Assembly (NCBI GenBank): GCA_035291905.1
Contig: DATDRF010000045.1
Coordinates: forward strand, 1 to 11,531
Direction: 5' to 3'
DNA: 11,531 nt
Origin: JACPLA01 sp035291905
GTDB taxonomy: Bacteria > Bacteroidota > Ignavibacteria > UBA10030
Position 1 is the first letter of the stretch. Each line of letters opens with the position of its first letter. Shown piece after piece: positions 1-6,902 of this stretch. A program made the translations under genes and the position numbers. The notes beneath the pieces were generated by a model that saw only the letters and a list, made by a program, of their open reading frames with translations, made no database searches and was not told the DNA's origin.

Positions 1-307
1 GGATCTTCCTTGACGCATACACCGCCATCAGAGTCAGCAGGAGTCCTGCAAAGAGCAGAAAGAACACATGCTTCGTCACGGAAAGATCGATGGAGTATTC
101 GCCAATCTGGACCGGAGGGAAATGCGGGAGCTCAACGTGCCCAAATGGAATCTCAAGTTCGCGTGAATCGTGCAGATGTTCGAGGAGATGGTTGAAATCG
201 AATTTCTCGCCGTGTTCCGCAGAAGCCTGGGCGGCGGAGCGCAATGTATCCGCCGGCGCGGAATGGCCCTGCTGAAGCGTATCGGCAACAACCTTTTCAA
301 TCATCAT
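1..307 (-). CDS. atpB: F0F1 ATP synthase subunit a, N-terminal part (runs off the left edge)
   Basis: This is the 5' part (102 codons) of the gene for the membrane stator subunit that forms the proton or sodium half-channels of F0 beside the c-ring. The frame is open from an ATG at 307 to the window edge. It starts with a long hydrophilic extension (about 75 residues rich in His, Glu and Ala), then IGEYSIDLSVTKHV and a first membrane helix at about residues 80-96 (VFFLFAAGLLLTLMAVYA). The 'subunit a' start followed by 'siTKhv...' is typical of this family in Bacteroidota-like genomes. The ATG overlaps the stop of the upstream gene as ATGA, and a second in-frame ATG follows directly. The catalytic arginine and later helices lie outside the window. 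The identification rests on the N-terminal pattern plus the AtpZ and AtpI-like neighbours. Confidence 0.85.
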   Translation of the reverse strand, partial: MMIEKVVADTLQQGHSAPADTLRSAAQASAEHGEKFDFNHLLEHLHDSRELEIPFGHVELPHFPPVQIGEYSIDLSVTKHVFFLLFAGLLLTLMAVYASRKI

Positions 308-693
308 GAAGGCTTCTTCAGAGAGACTTTCTTCTGTAGGAAAATAACTTCGAACGTCAGGTTCACAACATAGTAGCCCAGCAGGGTCAGCATGAGGGCC
401 AGTGCATCAAACTCATAGACTTCAATCAGCACGACGACCGCGCCGGTCATTGCGAGCAGACGAATCATCATTCCCGCGAGGACGATCTTCAGGAATGTCG
501 TGTGAGACCGTTCAAACGAGTACTCAATTGCCAAAAAGCCGAGGATGAAATTGACAAAGCTCACTGCTGCTGCTGCCCCCGCACTTGACCTGTGGTCGGG
601 AGCCGCGAACATTCCCAACGCGAGGATCAGCGCTGCCGTGATTCCCGCATACGCAAGGATCACAGTCGTCAAGAACTTCCAGTCGACCTTCAC
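304..693 (-). CDS. AtpI-like four-helix membrane protein of the ATP synthase operon
   Basis: A 129-residue, almost entirely membrane-embedded protein with four predicted helices: roughly residues 7-30 (LTTVILAYAGITAALILALG), 42-62, 68-92 (LKIVLAGMMIRLLAMTGAVV) and 95-118. Small proteins of this kind sit between AtpZ and subunit a. AtpI (UncI) proteins there are thought to help assemble the c-ring or take part in Mg2+ supply, and the arginine inside helix 3 fits that family, though sequence likeness is weak. The frame is open upstream to 807, but I place the start at the GTG at 693 because it overlaps the AtpZ stop as GTGA and avoids a long overlap with AtpZ. The stop overlaps the atpB start in the same way, so the three genes are probably translationally coupled. 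The first helix is encoded partly by a REP-like imperfect palindrome (638-663). Confidence 0.75.
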   Translation of the reverse strand: MKVDWKFLTTVILAYAGITAALILALGMFAAPDHRSSAGAAAAVSFVNFILGFLAIEYSFERSHTTFLKIVLAGMMIRLLAMTGAVVVLIEVYEFDALALMLTLLGYYVVNLTFEVIFLQKKVSLKKPS

Positions 694-983
694 TGAGACG
701 GCTTTCCCGGTGTGCGCCTGTTTTTTCGATCGAGATCGGCGATCGTTCGAAAGAATTTTACAAACCCGCCGACGGTCCCAAGAAACAAACCCAAAAGCTT
801 GAACCACGGTGACGCGTCCCAGCGCTTGTCAGCCCAAACGCCAATCAAAAGAAAAACAACGACGGCTGCTGCGAGTTGAAATCCGAGCGTCAGGTAGGGT
901 GTATATTCCCGCAAGGATTCATAGGCCGACTGCCGATCCTTCCCGCGATCTTCCCTTCCGGCAGGCTTTTGTTCGGAGGACAT
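690..983 (-). CDS. atpZ: AtpZ/AtpI family protein (F0F1 ATPase-associated)
   Basis: A 97-residue protein with a charged N-terminus (residues 1-25), then two membrane helices at about residues 31-50 (LTLGFQLAAAVVVFLLIGVW) and 62-80 (FKLLGLFLGTVGGFVKFF), and a basic tail. The pattern Y-L-T-L-G-F-Q-L-A, then G-x-W-A-D-K-R-W-D-x-x-P-W-F at the first helix-loop, then G-x-x-G-G-F is the signature of the AtpZ family (Pfam 'ATPase_gene1'). In other bacteria AtpZ with AtpI has been linked to Mg2+/Ca2+ transport and ATP synthase assembly. The ATG at 983 has an AGGA five bases upstream. It lies 18 bases after the bactofilin stop, and its own stop overlaps the next start. The family call is firm; the precise role is inferred. 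Confidence 0.88.
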   Translation of the reverse strand: MSSEQKPAGREDRGKDRQSAYESLREYTPYLTLGFQLAAAVVVFLLIGVWADKRWDASPWFKLLGLFLGTVGGFVKFFRTIADLDRKNRRTPGKPSQ

Positions 984-1001
984 CAGAATCCTCGCACAGC
1001 A

Positions 1002-1364
1002 TCAATGACGCGGTTCGTACGAAGAGCCCTTATCAGCCATGGTGACGCGTCCGTCGAAGATGCATCCTTCGTCTATCACCAGCCTGGTGGCCCTGATGTC
1101 GCCGCGAACACTGGACTTTCCTTCAAAAACTATTTTTTCCACGGCGGTAACAGACCCGCGAATCTTCCCACCAACGGTCACGTTCTTCGCCGAAACGTTG
1201 CCTTCGATTTCTCCCGCCGTTCCGACCGCGAGCGATTCACTGGCTGCGACCTCTCCAACCACTTTTCCATCGACACGAACACTTCCCTGGCTCCGGATCT
1301 TTCCCTCCACCACCGTTCCGGGACCAATGATATTCAGCTCTTTCACAGGGTCATTTTTCGCCAC
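1002..1364 (-). CDS. Bactofilin (polymer-forming cytoskeletal protein)
   Basis: A 120-residue protein made almost wholly of one bactofilin domain. Short beta-strand repeats of about 17-18 residues run from residue 10 (NIIGPGTVVEGKI) through S-V-R-V-D-G-K-V-x-G, E-I-E-G-N-V, V-T-V-G-G-K-I-R-G and S-V-R-G-D-I to about residue 110, as expected for the right-handed beta-helix that self-assembles without nucleotide into membrane-associated filaments. Flanking disordered tails are short. Bactofilins commonly scaffold peptidoglycan enzymes and control cell shape, stalks or division. Here the upstream neighbour, 9 bases away, is an M23 peptidase, a known functional pairing in several phyla. The start is a GTG at 1364 with no strong ribosome binding site, so it may depend on translation of the peptidase gene. 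Downstream lie the ATP synthase genes. Confidence 0.93.
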   Translation of the reverse strand: MAKNDPVKELNIIGPGTVVEGKIRSQGSVRVDGKVVGEVAASESLAVGTAGEIEGNVSAKNVTVGGKIRGSVTAVEKIVFEGKSSVRGDIRATRLVIDEGCIFDGRVTMADKGSSYEPRH

Positions 1365-1373
1365 GGTTTTTTC

Positions 1374-2255
1374 TCACAGGTTGTAGTTTAACAGATAAGA
1401 GGACGGATCGACCGGCGTTCCATCCTTCCAGATTTCAAAGTGAAGATGCGGTCCCGAGCTTGATTTCCCGGAATTTCCCAGCAATGCGATCGGCTCTCCG
1501 CGTTTGACGAACGTGCTTGCGTTCTTCAAGAGCGATTGATTGTGTTTGTAGAACGACAGGAAACCGTTTGCGTGCGAGAGAATAACCACATATCCCTCGT
1601 CTGTCGTCCATCCGGCAAAAACCACATACCCTTCTGCAGCGGCGTTGACCGGAGTTCCCACTTTCCCTGCAATATCCAGCCCAAAGTGACGCTCAACGGG
1701 AGAGAATCCCCTGGTCACATATCCCTCAGACGGGAGAATCGCCGGAAAAGCCACCTTGGCGCCCTGCCCGCCTGGAGATTCTACCGGCAGCGGATAGAAG
1801 GCTGAGCTTGCTACCGAAGCCGGATATTGAGGTGCCCGCCGCGCATCCGCTGCAGGAGCATTCGAGCCTCCCCTTCGAACGGAGCCGGTTACCACCACGC
1901 CCGAGTCGGTCGCAACCACCACTTCCCCGAGGGCATTGCGAAGCTTCACATTGTATGATCGAATCTCGATCAACTGCTCCATCAGAGACGCCATCTTCTG
2001 ATTGAGCGAAACCAGTTCCTGGGAATAGCGGATTTCAAGCTGGGGATTCGGGATATTGATCCACGCACCCAGCGGCGTAAAGAAGAGTAGCACAAAGACG
2101 ATTCCGACGATCAGTCCGACCGTCCCGCCCAAAACACCCACGAGTTGCCAAAGAGTAAGACGAACTGTCTTCGGTTGGGCCACGTCGTCATTCGCAACGA
2201 GGAGAACGCTGTAATGGCGCCTTCTACTTGAATGATGTTCAGAATCGCCCGGCAC
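1374..2255 (-). CDS. Membrane-anchored M23 (LytM-type) peptidoglycan endopeptidase
   Basis: A 293-residue protein in type II membrane orientation: a basic cytoplasmic start (about 33 residues), one membrane helix (about residues 38-58, LVGVLGGTVGLIVGIVFVLL), a likely coiled coil (about 72-112), a low-complexity linker, and a C-terminal M23 domain (about 172-293). The zinc and catalytic residues are present: H190 and D194 in HFGLD, H238 in FYKH, and H270/H272 in HLHFE. It should cut peptide cross-links of the cell wall. Its pairing with bactofilin (gap 9 bases) suggests a localised shape-controlling hydrolase like those described with bactofilins elsewhere. I chose the GTG at 2255 because GGAGG lies four bases upstream; the same frame extends to a TTG at 2276. 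A candidate promoter and a palindrome lie upstream. Confidence 0.9.
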   Translation of the reverse strand: MPGDSEHHSSRRRHYSVLLVANDDVAQPKTVRLTLWQLVGVLGGTVGLIVGIVFVLLFFTPLGAWINIPNPQLEIRYSQELVSLNQKMASLMEQLIEIRSYNVKLRNALGEVVVATDSGVVVTGSVRRGGSNAPAADARRAPQYPASVASSAFYPLPVESPGGQGAKVAFPAILPSEGYVTRGFSPVERHFGLDIAGKVGTPVNAAAEGYVVFAGWTTDEGYVVILSHANGFLSFYKHNQSLLKNASTFVKRGEPIALLGNSGKSSSGPHLHFEIWKDGTPVDPSSYLLNYNL

Positions 2256-2304
2256 GGATCCTCCGCTACCCCTCAAAAACGTCCAGATGCCCCGAAAATT
2301 TCAA

Positions 2305-2322
2305 TTCCCGCGTACGCGGGAA
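2305..2322. repeat. Perfect 18-base palindrome in the leader of the M23-bactofilin-ATP synthase operon
   Basis: The sequence TTCCCGCGTACGCGGGAA is its own reverse complement over all 18 bases. It starts almost exactly where transcription from the candidate promoter at 2330-2360 would begin, so it could form a 5' hairpin in the mRNA or be an operator for a dimeric regulator. Its ATTCCC...GGGAA arms also resemble short dispersed REP/dRS3-type palindromes, and a degenerate relative occurs at 641-660, so a repeat origin is equally possible. It has no T tract on the minus strand directly after it, which argues against a plain terminator for the upstream gene. Confidence 0.6.
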
Positions 2323-2329
2323 AGGTCAA

Positions 2330-2360
2330 AAAATATAGAAAAAAGAAGGTCTAATGTCAA
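2330..2360 (-). promoter_or_regulatory. Candidate Bacteroidota-type promoter for the M23-bactofilin-ATP synthase operon
   Basis: On the minus strand TTTG ends at 2358, is followed by 20 bases and then by TATATTTT at 2337-2330, close to the Bacteroidota consensus TTTG-N19/20-TAnnTTTG (last base T instead of G). Expected initiation is near 2323-2325, giving a leader of roughly 70 bases that contains the palindrome at 2305-2322. The spacer equals that of the two other candidates in this window (3662-3692 and 11285-11315). This is inferred by eye. Confidence 0.35.
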
Positions 2361-2378
2361 AGACAAAAGCGGGCGGGA

Positions 2379-3494
2379 TCACGGAAGATGCGTTTCAAGC
2401 TTGGCCGAGATGTAGTTCCGGATGCTCTTTTTGAAATTGGCACGGTCAAACTTCAACGCATGACGGCGGATTGATGCGGGATTGAAGCGTCTTGATTCAG
2501 CGATTCGCACAGCCTGTTCGAGCGCCTCCGGAGACTGAGCATCGAAGAAGATTCCGGTTTTTCCGTCAACGACAGTTTCAAGCGCTCCCCCCGCCTTGAA
2601 CGCTATGACCGGTTTTCCCGACGCCATTGCCTCAAGCGGCACAATACCGAAATCCTCGACACCGGGGAATACAAGCGCCCGGCAGGACTTATAGAGCCGT
2701 GCGAGATCCTCATCCGACTGCCAGCCCGGGAATTCGACGGATCTCCCGCCCAGAGCTTTGAGCTTTACGAGGTCAGGACCTTTGCCGACAATGACGAGCC
2801 GTTTTCCGATGCGGTTGAATACTTCAATGGCGAGGTCGATTCTTTTGTAAGGAACAAGCGCGCTAACGATAAGATAGAAATCCCCGTTCTTTTTCGAGAG
2901 AGAAAACTTCGCGGTATCGACGGGTGCGTGAAGAACATCGGCTTCTCTTTTGTAGGTGTTGTGAATTCTCTGCGCCACGTTTGCAGAATTCGCAAGGAAG
3001 TAGTGTACGCGCGAACTGGTCCTCACGTCCCAGGCTCTCAAGCGGGGCGCAATGATCTTCATTCCGAACCGGGCGAGGATTCCCGCCCTCCCGGGGCCAA
3101 AGTACTCGTCGTACAGCTCCCAGACATAGCGCATGGGAGTGTGGCAGTAGCAGATGTGGAGTGCACCGGGTGCCGGCTTCGCTCCCTTTGCCACAGCGTG
3201 GCTCGTGGAGAGAATCAGGTCAAATCCGCGGAAATCGAATGATTCGATTGCGAGGGGAAAGAACGGAAGATAGTGCCGATATCGTTTCTCCCTGAATGGC
3301 GCAGATTGAAGAAACGACGTGCGGATGCGCATCCTTTCGATGAGGGGAGAAACGGAACCTCGATTGTGAATCAGGGTAAAAAGAGTTGCATCCGGATAGA
3401 GCTCACACAGCACTTCGAGAACTTTTTCTCCGCCCCTCATTCCTGTGAGCCAGTCGTGGACGAGTGCGACGCGCAGCGGCGGTTGGCGTGTCAT
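2379..3494 (-). CDS. Glycosyltransferase family 4 (GT4, GT-B fold)
   Basis: A 371-residue cytoplasmic or membrane-peripheral transferase of normal GT4 length. The N-terminal acceptor domain (about 7-190) opens with VALVHDWL and the glycine-rich GMRGGEKVLEVL (18-29). The C-terminal nucleotide-sugar domain begins near residue 205 (FYLIVSALVPYKRID, with VGKGP at 236-240). It carries the family E-x7-E motif at E280/E288 (EDFGIVPLE) followed by AMASGKP. It transfers a sugar from an activated donor with retention of configuration. The acceptor, presumably an exopolysaccharide, O-antigen or glycan-lipid, cannot be told from the sequence. No other glycan gene is in the window, so it looks like a stand-alone gene. 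The ATG at 3494 has no clear ribosome binding site. A very weak TTG-N20-TA pair lies just upstream (3510-3534). The stop is about 20 bases before the next operon's candidate promoter. Confidence 0.9.
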   Translation of the reverse strand: MTRQPPLRVALVHDWLTGMRGGEKVLEVLCELYPDATLFTLIHNRGSVSPLIERMRIRTSFLQSAPFREKRYRHYLPFFPLAIESFDFRGFDLILSTSHAVAKGAKPAPGALHICYCHTPMRYVWELYDEYFGPGRAGILARFGMKIIAPRLRAWDVRTSSRVHYFLANSANVAQRIHNTYKREADVLHAPVDTAKFSLSKKNGDFYLIVSALVPYKRIDLAIEVFNRIGKRLVIVGKGPDLVKLKALGGRSVEFPGWQSDEDLARLYKSCRALVFPGVEDFGIVPLEAMASGKPVIAFKAGGALETVVDGKTGIFFDAQSPEALEQAVRIAESRRFNPASIRRHALKFDRANFKKSIRNYISAKLETHLP

Positions 3495-3549
3495 AGTGTG
3501 GTGGCATGGTACAAAGAAGAAGACGGAGAATCAACAAAGCAAGCTTCAC

Positions 3550-3646
3550 CCTCTGTGTTCTCTGTGCTCCTCAGTGCTCTCTGTGTAATCAAAGAGGTTG
3601 AAAGACATTACACGGAGAGCACAAAGAGGCACAGAGAACACGGAGA
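3550..3646. repeat. Long inverted repeat (copy 1 of a dispersed 'ACACRGAG' family)
   Basis: Two arms of 40 bases (3550-3589 and 3607-3646) pair at 33 of 40 positions around a 17-base loop, giving an extended hairpin in either strand. The arms are built from short words such as CACAGAG, ACACGGAG and GCACAAAGAG, which recur in a second hairpin at 7164-7253 and again at the right edge from 11498. The element lies in the divergent gap between the glycosyltransferase and hydrolase genes. It contains no convincing gene. I regard it as a dispersed repeat of unknown mobilisation; a role as transcription barrier is possible. Confidence 0.8.
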
Positions 3647-3661
3647 AAGTGCTGACCTTGC

Positions 3662-3692
3662 TTGCATTCTCCCGCCCGTCTGCCTATATTCG
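3662..3692 (+). promoter_or_regulatory. Candidate Bacteroidota-type promoter for the hydrolase-M28 pair
   Basis: TTG at 3662-3664, a 20-base spacer and TATATTCG at 3685-3692 match TTG-N20-TAnnTTTG with one mismatch. Initiation would fall about 20 bases before the ATG at 3716. The box lies just beyond the inverted repeat at 3550-3646, so the repeat would not be transcribed from it. Inferred by eye. Confidence 0.35.
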
Positions 3693-3715
3693 TCCTACAC
3701 TCATTCCCTCTTTCA

Positions 3716-4621
3716 ATGTCCCTTCTCCTGGTTCTCATTCTTCTCGGCCTCCTTTTTCTCGTTTCCGCGGTCTTTGTCATTCTCGTCGTCGGTCCCCTTA
3801 TCCTCCTTCAGCCGATCAGGAGGACAAAAGAATGGTATCGGAGTTTCAACAATTTGCTCGAACCGCGCGACGCCGGCCTTTCGCAGGAAGACATCACCAT
3901 CGTCTCAGACGACGGTTTGCGCTTGAGCGGATGGTTCATCCCCGCAAAGAAGAAGCCCAAGGGCACGATTATCTACCTGCACGGTGTGGGTGACTGTAAG
4001 ACTGCGGGGGTTCCGCTTGCAGAGGTTTTTCACAAAGAGGGATTTCATGTGCTGCTGTACGATTCACGGGAACACGGCGAAAGCGAGGGATTGTATTGCA
4101 CGTACGGATACTATGAGAAATACGATGTCTCCACTGCAATCGATTTTCTCAAGAAGAAGCGCATCAGAACGGGATCGATCGGAATTTTCGGCACGTCGAT
4201 GGGCGCCGCAGTCGCCATTCAGGCCGCCGCAATCGACGGGCGCATCAAAGCAGTTGCCGCCGAGGCCGGCTTCACGGATCTCAGGACCATTTCGGTCGAC
4301 TACCAACGCCGTATCGTGAAACTTCCCTGGCATTTTCTCCGTAACGTGGCAATGAGTCGCTCCCAGAAGATCGCGCGATTCAAAGCCCGCGATGTTTCCC
4401 CTGTCAACGATGTAAAGAAACTCAGCATTCCCGTTTTGTTCATTCATGGAATGGAAGACAAGCTGATCAATTATGAGTATTCAAAGATACTCTACCACCA
4501 TGCAAATGAACCGAAGGACCTCTTTTTGGTCCCGGGTGCCAACCACAACGACATATTGGAAGTTGCAGGACCTGCTTATGAAAACAAGATCATCGATTTT
4601 TTCCGCCACTGGCTGCATTAG
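3716..4621 (+). CDS. Membrane-anchored alpha/beta hydrolase
   Basis: A 301-residue protein with an N-terminal membrane anchor (residues 2-31, LLLVLILLGLLFLVSAVFVI) and an alpha/beta-hydrolase domain from about residue 60. The triad is visible: nucleophile S161 in GTSMG, D248 in HGMEDKLI and H277 in GANHND; the oxyanion region is YLHGVGD (87-93) and DSREHGES follows strand 4. It resembles the ABHD12/BEM46/YqkD-type serine hydrolases that act on lipids, esters or peptides at membranes, but the substrate is unknown. The frame is open further upstream to a TTG at 3662; I start at the ATG at 3716 since this puts the anchor at the N-terminus. No strong ribosome binding site is visible. The 3' end overlaps the M28 gene by 44 bases in another frame, so the two are surely on one transcript. 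Confidence 0.88.
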   Translation: MSLLLVLILLGLLFLVSAVFVILVVGPLILLQPIRRTKEWYRSFNNLLEPRDAGLSQEDITIVSDDGLRLSGWFIPAKKKPKGTIIYLHGVGDCKTAGVPLAEVFHKEGFHVLLYDSREHGESEGLYCTYGYYEKYDVSTAIDFLKKKRIRTGSIGIFGTSMGAAVAIQAAAIDGRIKAVAAEAGFTDLRTISVDYQRRIVKLPWHFLRNVAMSRSQKIARFKARDVSPVNDVKKLSIPVLFIHGMEDKLINYEYSKILYHHANEPKDLFLVPGANHNDILEVAGPAYENKIIDFFRHWLH

Positions 4622-6902
4622 CCTCATCCTCCTTACGGCCCTCCTGGGATTCCGGTCGGCCGCTCAAACCCCCAGAACGCAGACCCCTTTCTCGCAGGAT
4701 AGCGCATGGAGTTACCTCCAGGTCCTTGCGGGAGAGATCGGCCCTCGTCCCATGGGCTCCCCTGCCGAACAGGCAGCCATGCAGTACGCGCTGAAGAAAT
4801 TCCGCGAATTCGGGCTTCAGGAAGCTTTCGTTGTGCCCATGCGGCAGACCTCCTCCCAAATGCAGGGCGGCACGGTCAACACGACCAGCGGAACAGCAGT
4901 CGGGGTTTTGAAAGGAAAGACGAATCGGATCATTGTGATCGGGGGGCACATCGACTCGGCCGAACCGGAAATTCCCGGCGCCAATGATGACGGCTCAGGG
5001 TCGGCGACGGTTATCGAGCTCGCCAGGATCCTGGCGCAGAGGGCCAATGAATCGACGATCGTGTTTGCACTCTTCGGGGGAGAAGAGCAGGGATTGCGCG
5101 GATCGCGCAATTTCGTAATGAATTTCGATCGCATGGACAGTGTCGCCCTGATGCTTCAGATCGACATGACCAACGGATCGGAATTGCTTGTCCCTCTTGT
5201 GGATGCCCCCGGCCGTATGTCGCCGCGGTGGCTCGTGGAGGCCTCATACGAGGAGTTCGAGGCCCTCGGTTATTCGGGGCTCTACTTTCCCACCCACTTC
5301 TACGCGTTTCTTACGAGCATCCCGGGCGGAGGCATAGGATCGGATCATGAACCCTTCCTCCTGGAAGGCATTCCGGCCATTGATTTTACATCCGACGTCG
5401 TTGACCCCATTCATACGCCACAGGACAACCTCGAGAATTTCATTCCGGCTGGACTTAAGAGATCCGGCGATCTTGTTTACAGGTTAGTCGAGAGGTTTGA
5501 CGGCGGCGTTCCCCCGGAAACATCGGAATCGTACTACCTCTTCCAGCTCGACACTGCCCTGTTGTTCTTCCCGATCTGGAGCCTCTACTTCTTCATCGCC
5601 ATTGCCCTGACGCTCGCGGTGTCGGCGCTCATTCGAATGCGGAAGGCCCGGTCTCCGGAAGAGCCCCGAGGCAGAGTCCCGGCGTTGAAGCTGTTCCTCC
5701 TGATGATGATCATCCAGGCATTCGTTTGGTTCTCCGAGAATATTGTCGGAATCATCAAGGGTGACCGGTTCCCATGGCTCAGCGATCTCAACGGATACTT
5801 TCTCCTTGGATTCCTTGCCGCAGGATTCGGAATCTGGGTCGCGTTGCAGCTCGTCCCCCGCCTTGGATTCTCGCGCGTGCCTTATCGCTACGGGCTCAAG
5901 AGCATGATCTTCCTCGTTGTGTTCCTTCTCCTTATGCTCCTCGCCTCTCCAAAACTTGCGCTTGCGGCCGCGATGGGTCTCTTCTTCATGGCCCTCGCGT
6001 TTCTTGTCGATTCCTGGTATCTGAAGTTCCTCTTCTGGCTCGTTTCACCGCACTTCATGTACCGGCTGATCTTTTCCGAGGGATACGGACTCTTGGCCCG
6101 GTCGATGACCCAAATGCCCATAGAAGGATTCATCGCAGCACTTATCATCCATCTTTTCTACATCCTGTTCTTCTCCTTGTGGGCGTTTCCGTTTCTCCTC
6201 GGATTCGCTGCAATACGATTTCAAAAGCCTGAATCATTTGCGTTTCTAGGCTGGTTCAAGAAACCGATCGGCGGAATCACCGCCGGCGCGGTCTTTGCCG
6301 GCTGCATCGTGTTTCTGGTCTTTCAGCCGACTTATTCCGATTATTGGCAGCAGCAAATCACCGTTAATCAGACATTCGATCAGAATACGGGGAAAGCGAG
6401 AGTTGAGCTCGTCAGTGCGGATTACCTTGACGGCACCAGTGTTCGGATGGACGGGAAGGACACGCTTCTGACCGACCGCGACCGGAAAGTCCGGCTCCAA
6501 GAGGCCGCGCCGGCTTTGGATCCGTGGATCCGCGTGGAGCGGAGTGTCGAGACCGTCAAAGGGACCAATACGACTTACACGATGTTGCTCAAGTATCATT
6601 TCAAGCATCGGCCGTACAGGCTCAGTATTTCCTATCGCGGCGGGAATGCCCAGCCGGAAAACGTGGACTCTCCCTTTGCATGGTCGCCGGAAGGCAAAAG
6701 CGTGATGCTGCGCTGGTATTCTTTCCCCGAAACGCTTCTCGTGGTTCCCTTGAAAATGACGGTGGTCGGGTCGGATACACTGACAGAGTCGATTGAGGCG
6801 ACGTTTGTTGAGCAACTGGTTCCGGTCAGCGTCCGGAAGGATCAGGCAAGCGTGAAAAGCCGGACGACGGTGACGTCAACAGAAATTGTGCAAAAACCAT
6901 AG
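4578..6902 (+). CDS. M28 family zinc metallopeptidase with C-terminal multi-helix membrane domain (ERMP1/Pff1-like layout)
   Basis: A 774-residue protein. A signal peptide or anchor (about 8-29) is followed by an M28 domain (about 40-305) with all expected residues: H124 and D126 in GGHIDS, D137 in GANDDGSGS, catalytic E169 and zinc ligand E170 in GGEEQGLRGS, D196 in LQIDM and H279 in IHTPQD. It should be an aminopeptidase-like hydrolase outside the cytoplasm. About eight membrane helices follow (roughly 328-350, 369-391, 405-425, 441-460, 462-480, 482-498, 514-546, 566-583). A soluble, probably beta-rich domain (about 590-774) ends the protein. This layout resembles eukaryotic ER peptidase ERMP1 and yeast vacuolar Pff1. 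I chose the ATG at 4578, which has AGGA seven bases upstream and begins a proper signal sequence; the frame itself extends back to 4473. It overlaps the hydrolase gene, suggesting a shared function on lipids or peptides at the membrane. Confidence 0.88.
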   Translation: MKTRSSIFSATGCISLILLTALLGFRSAAQTPRTQTPFSQDSAWSYLQVLAGEIGPRPMGSPAEQAAMQYALKKFREFGLQEAFVVPMRQTSSQMQGGTVNTTSGTAVGVLKGKTNRIIVIGGHIDSAEPEIPGANDDGSGSATVIELARILAQRANESTIVFALFGGEEQGLRGSRNFVMNFDRMDSVALMLQIDMTNGSELLVPLVDAPGRMSPRWLVEASYEEFEALGYSGLYFPTHFYAFLTSIPGGGIGSDHEPFLLEGIPAIDFTSDVVDPIHTPQDNLENFIPAGLKRSGDLVYRLVERFDGGVPPETSESYYLFQLDTALLFFPIWSLYFFIAIALTLAVSALIRMRKARSPEEPRGRVPALKLFLLMMIIQAFVWFSENIVGIIKGDRFPWLSDLNGYFLLGFLAAGFGIWVALQLVPRLGFSRVPYRYGLKSMIFLVVFLLLMLLASPKLALAAAMGLFFMALAFLVDSWYLKFLFWLVSPHFMYRLIFSEGYGLLARSMTQMPIEGFIAALIIHLFYILFFSLWAFPFLLGFAAIRFQKPESFAFLGWFKKPIGGITAGAVFAGCIVFLVFQPTYSDYWQQQITVNQTFDQNTGKARVELVSADYLDGTSVRMDGKDTLLTDRDRKVRLQEAAPALDPWIRVERSVETVKGTNTTYTMLLKYHFKHRPYRLSISYRGGNAQPENVDSPFAWSPEGKSVMLRWYSFPETLLVVPLKMTVVGSDTLTESIEATFVEQLVPVSVRKDQASVKSRTTVTSTEIVQKP

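Noticed and set aside
876..1391. Plus-strand open frame of 171 codons opposite the bactofilin gene
   Set aside because: It is antisense to a clear bactofilin; its composition reflects the codon pattern of the opposite strand and shows no domain.
3510..3534. TTG-N20-TACCATGC as promoter for the glycosyltransferase
   Set aside because: Only TTG and TA agree with the consensus; the -7 box is poor, so it is mentioned but not listed as a feature.
3550..3646. CRISPR-like or terminator interpretation of the repeated words
   Set aside because: There are no regularly spaced identical repeats with unique spacers; the unit is one inverted repeat, and there is no T tract as in an intrinsic terminator.
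3273..3926. Plus-strand open frame of 217 codons across the glycosyltransferase start and the inverted repeat
   Set aside because: It runs through an antisense region, a repeat and the hydrolase start in the wrong frame; the middle part is only repeat-derived residues.
6246..6815. Minus-strand open frame of 189 codons opposite the M28 gene
   Set aside because: It is antisense to the C-terminal domain of the peptidase and lacks a recognisable motif.
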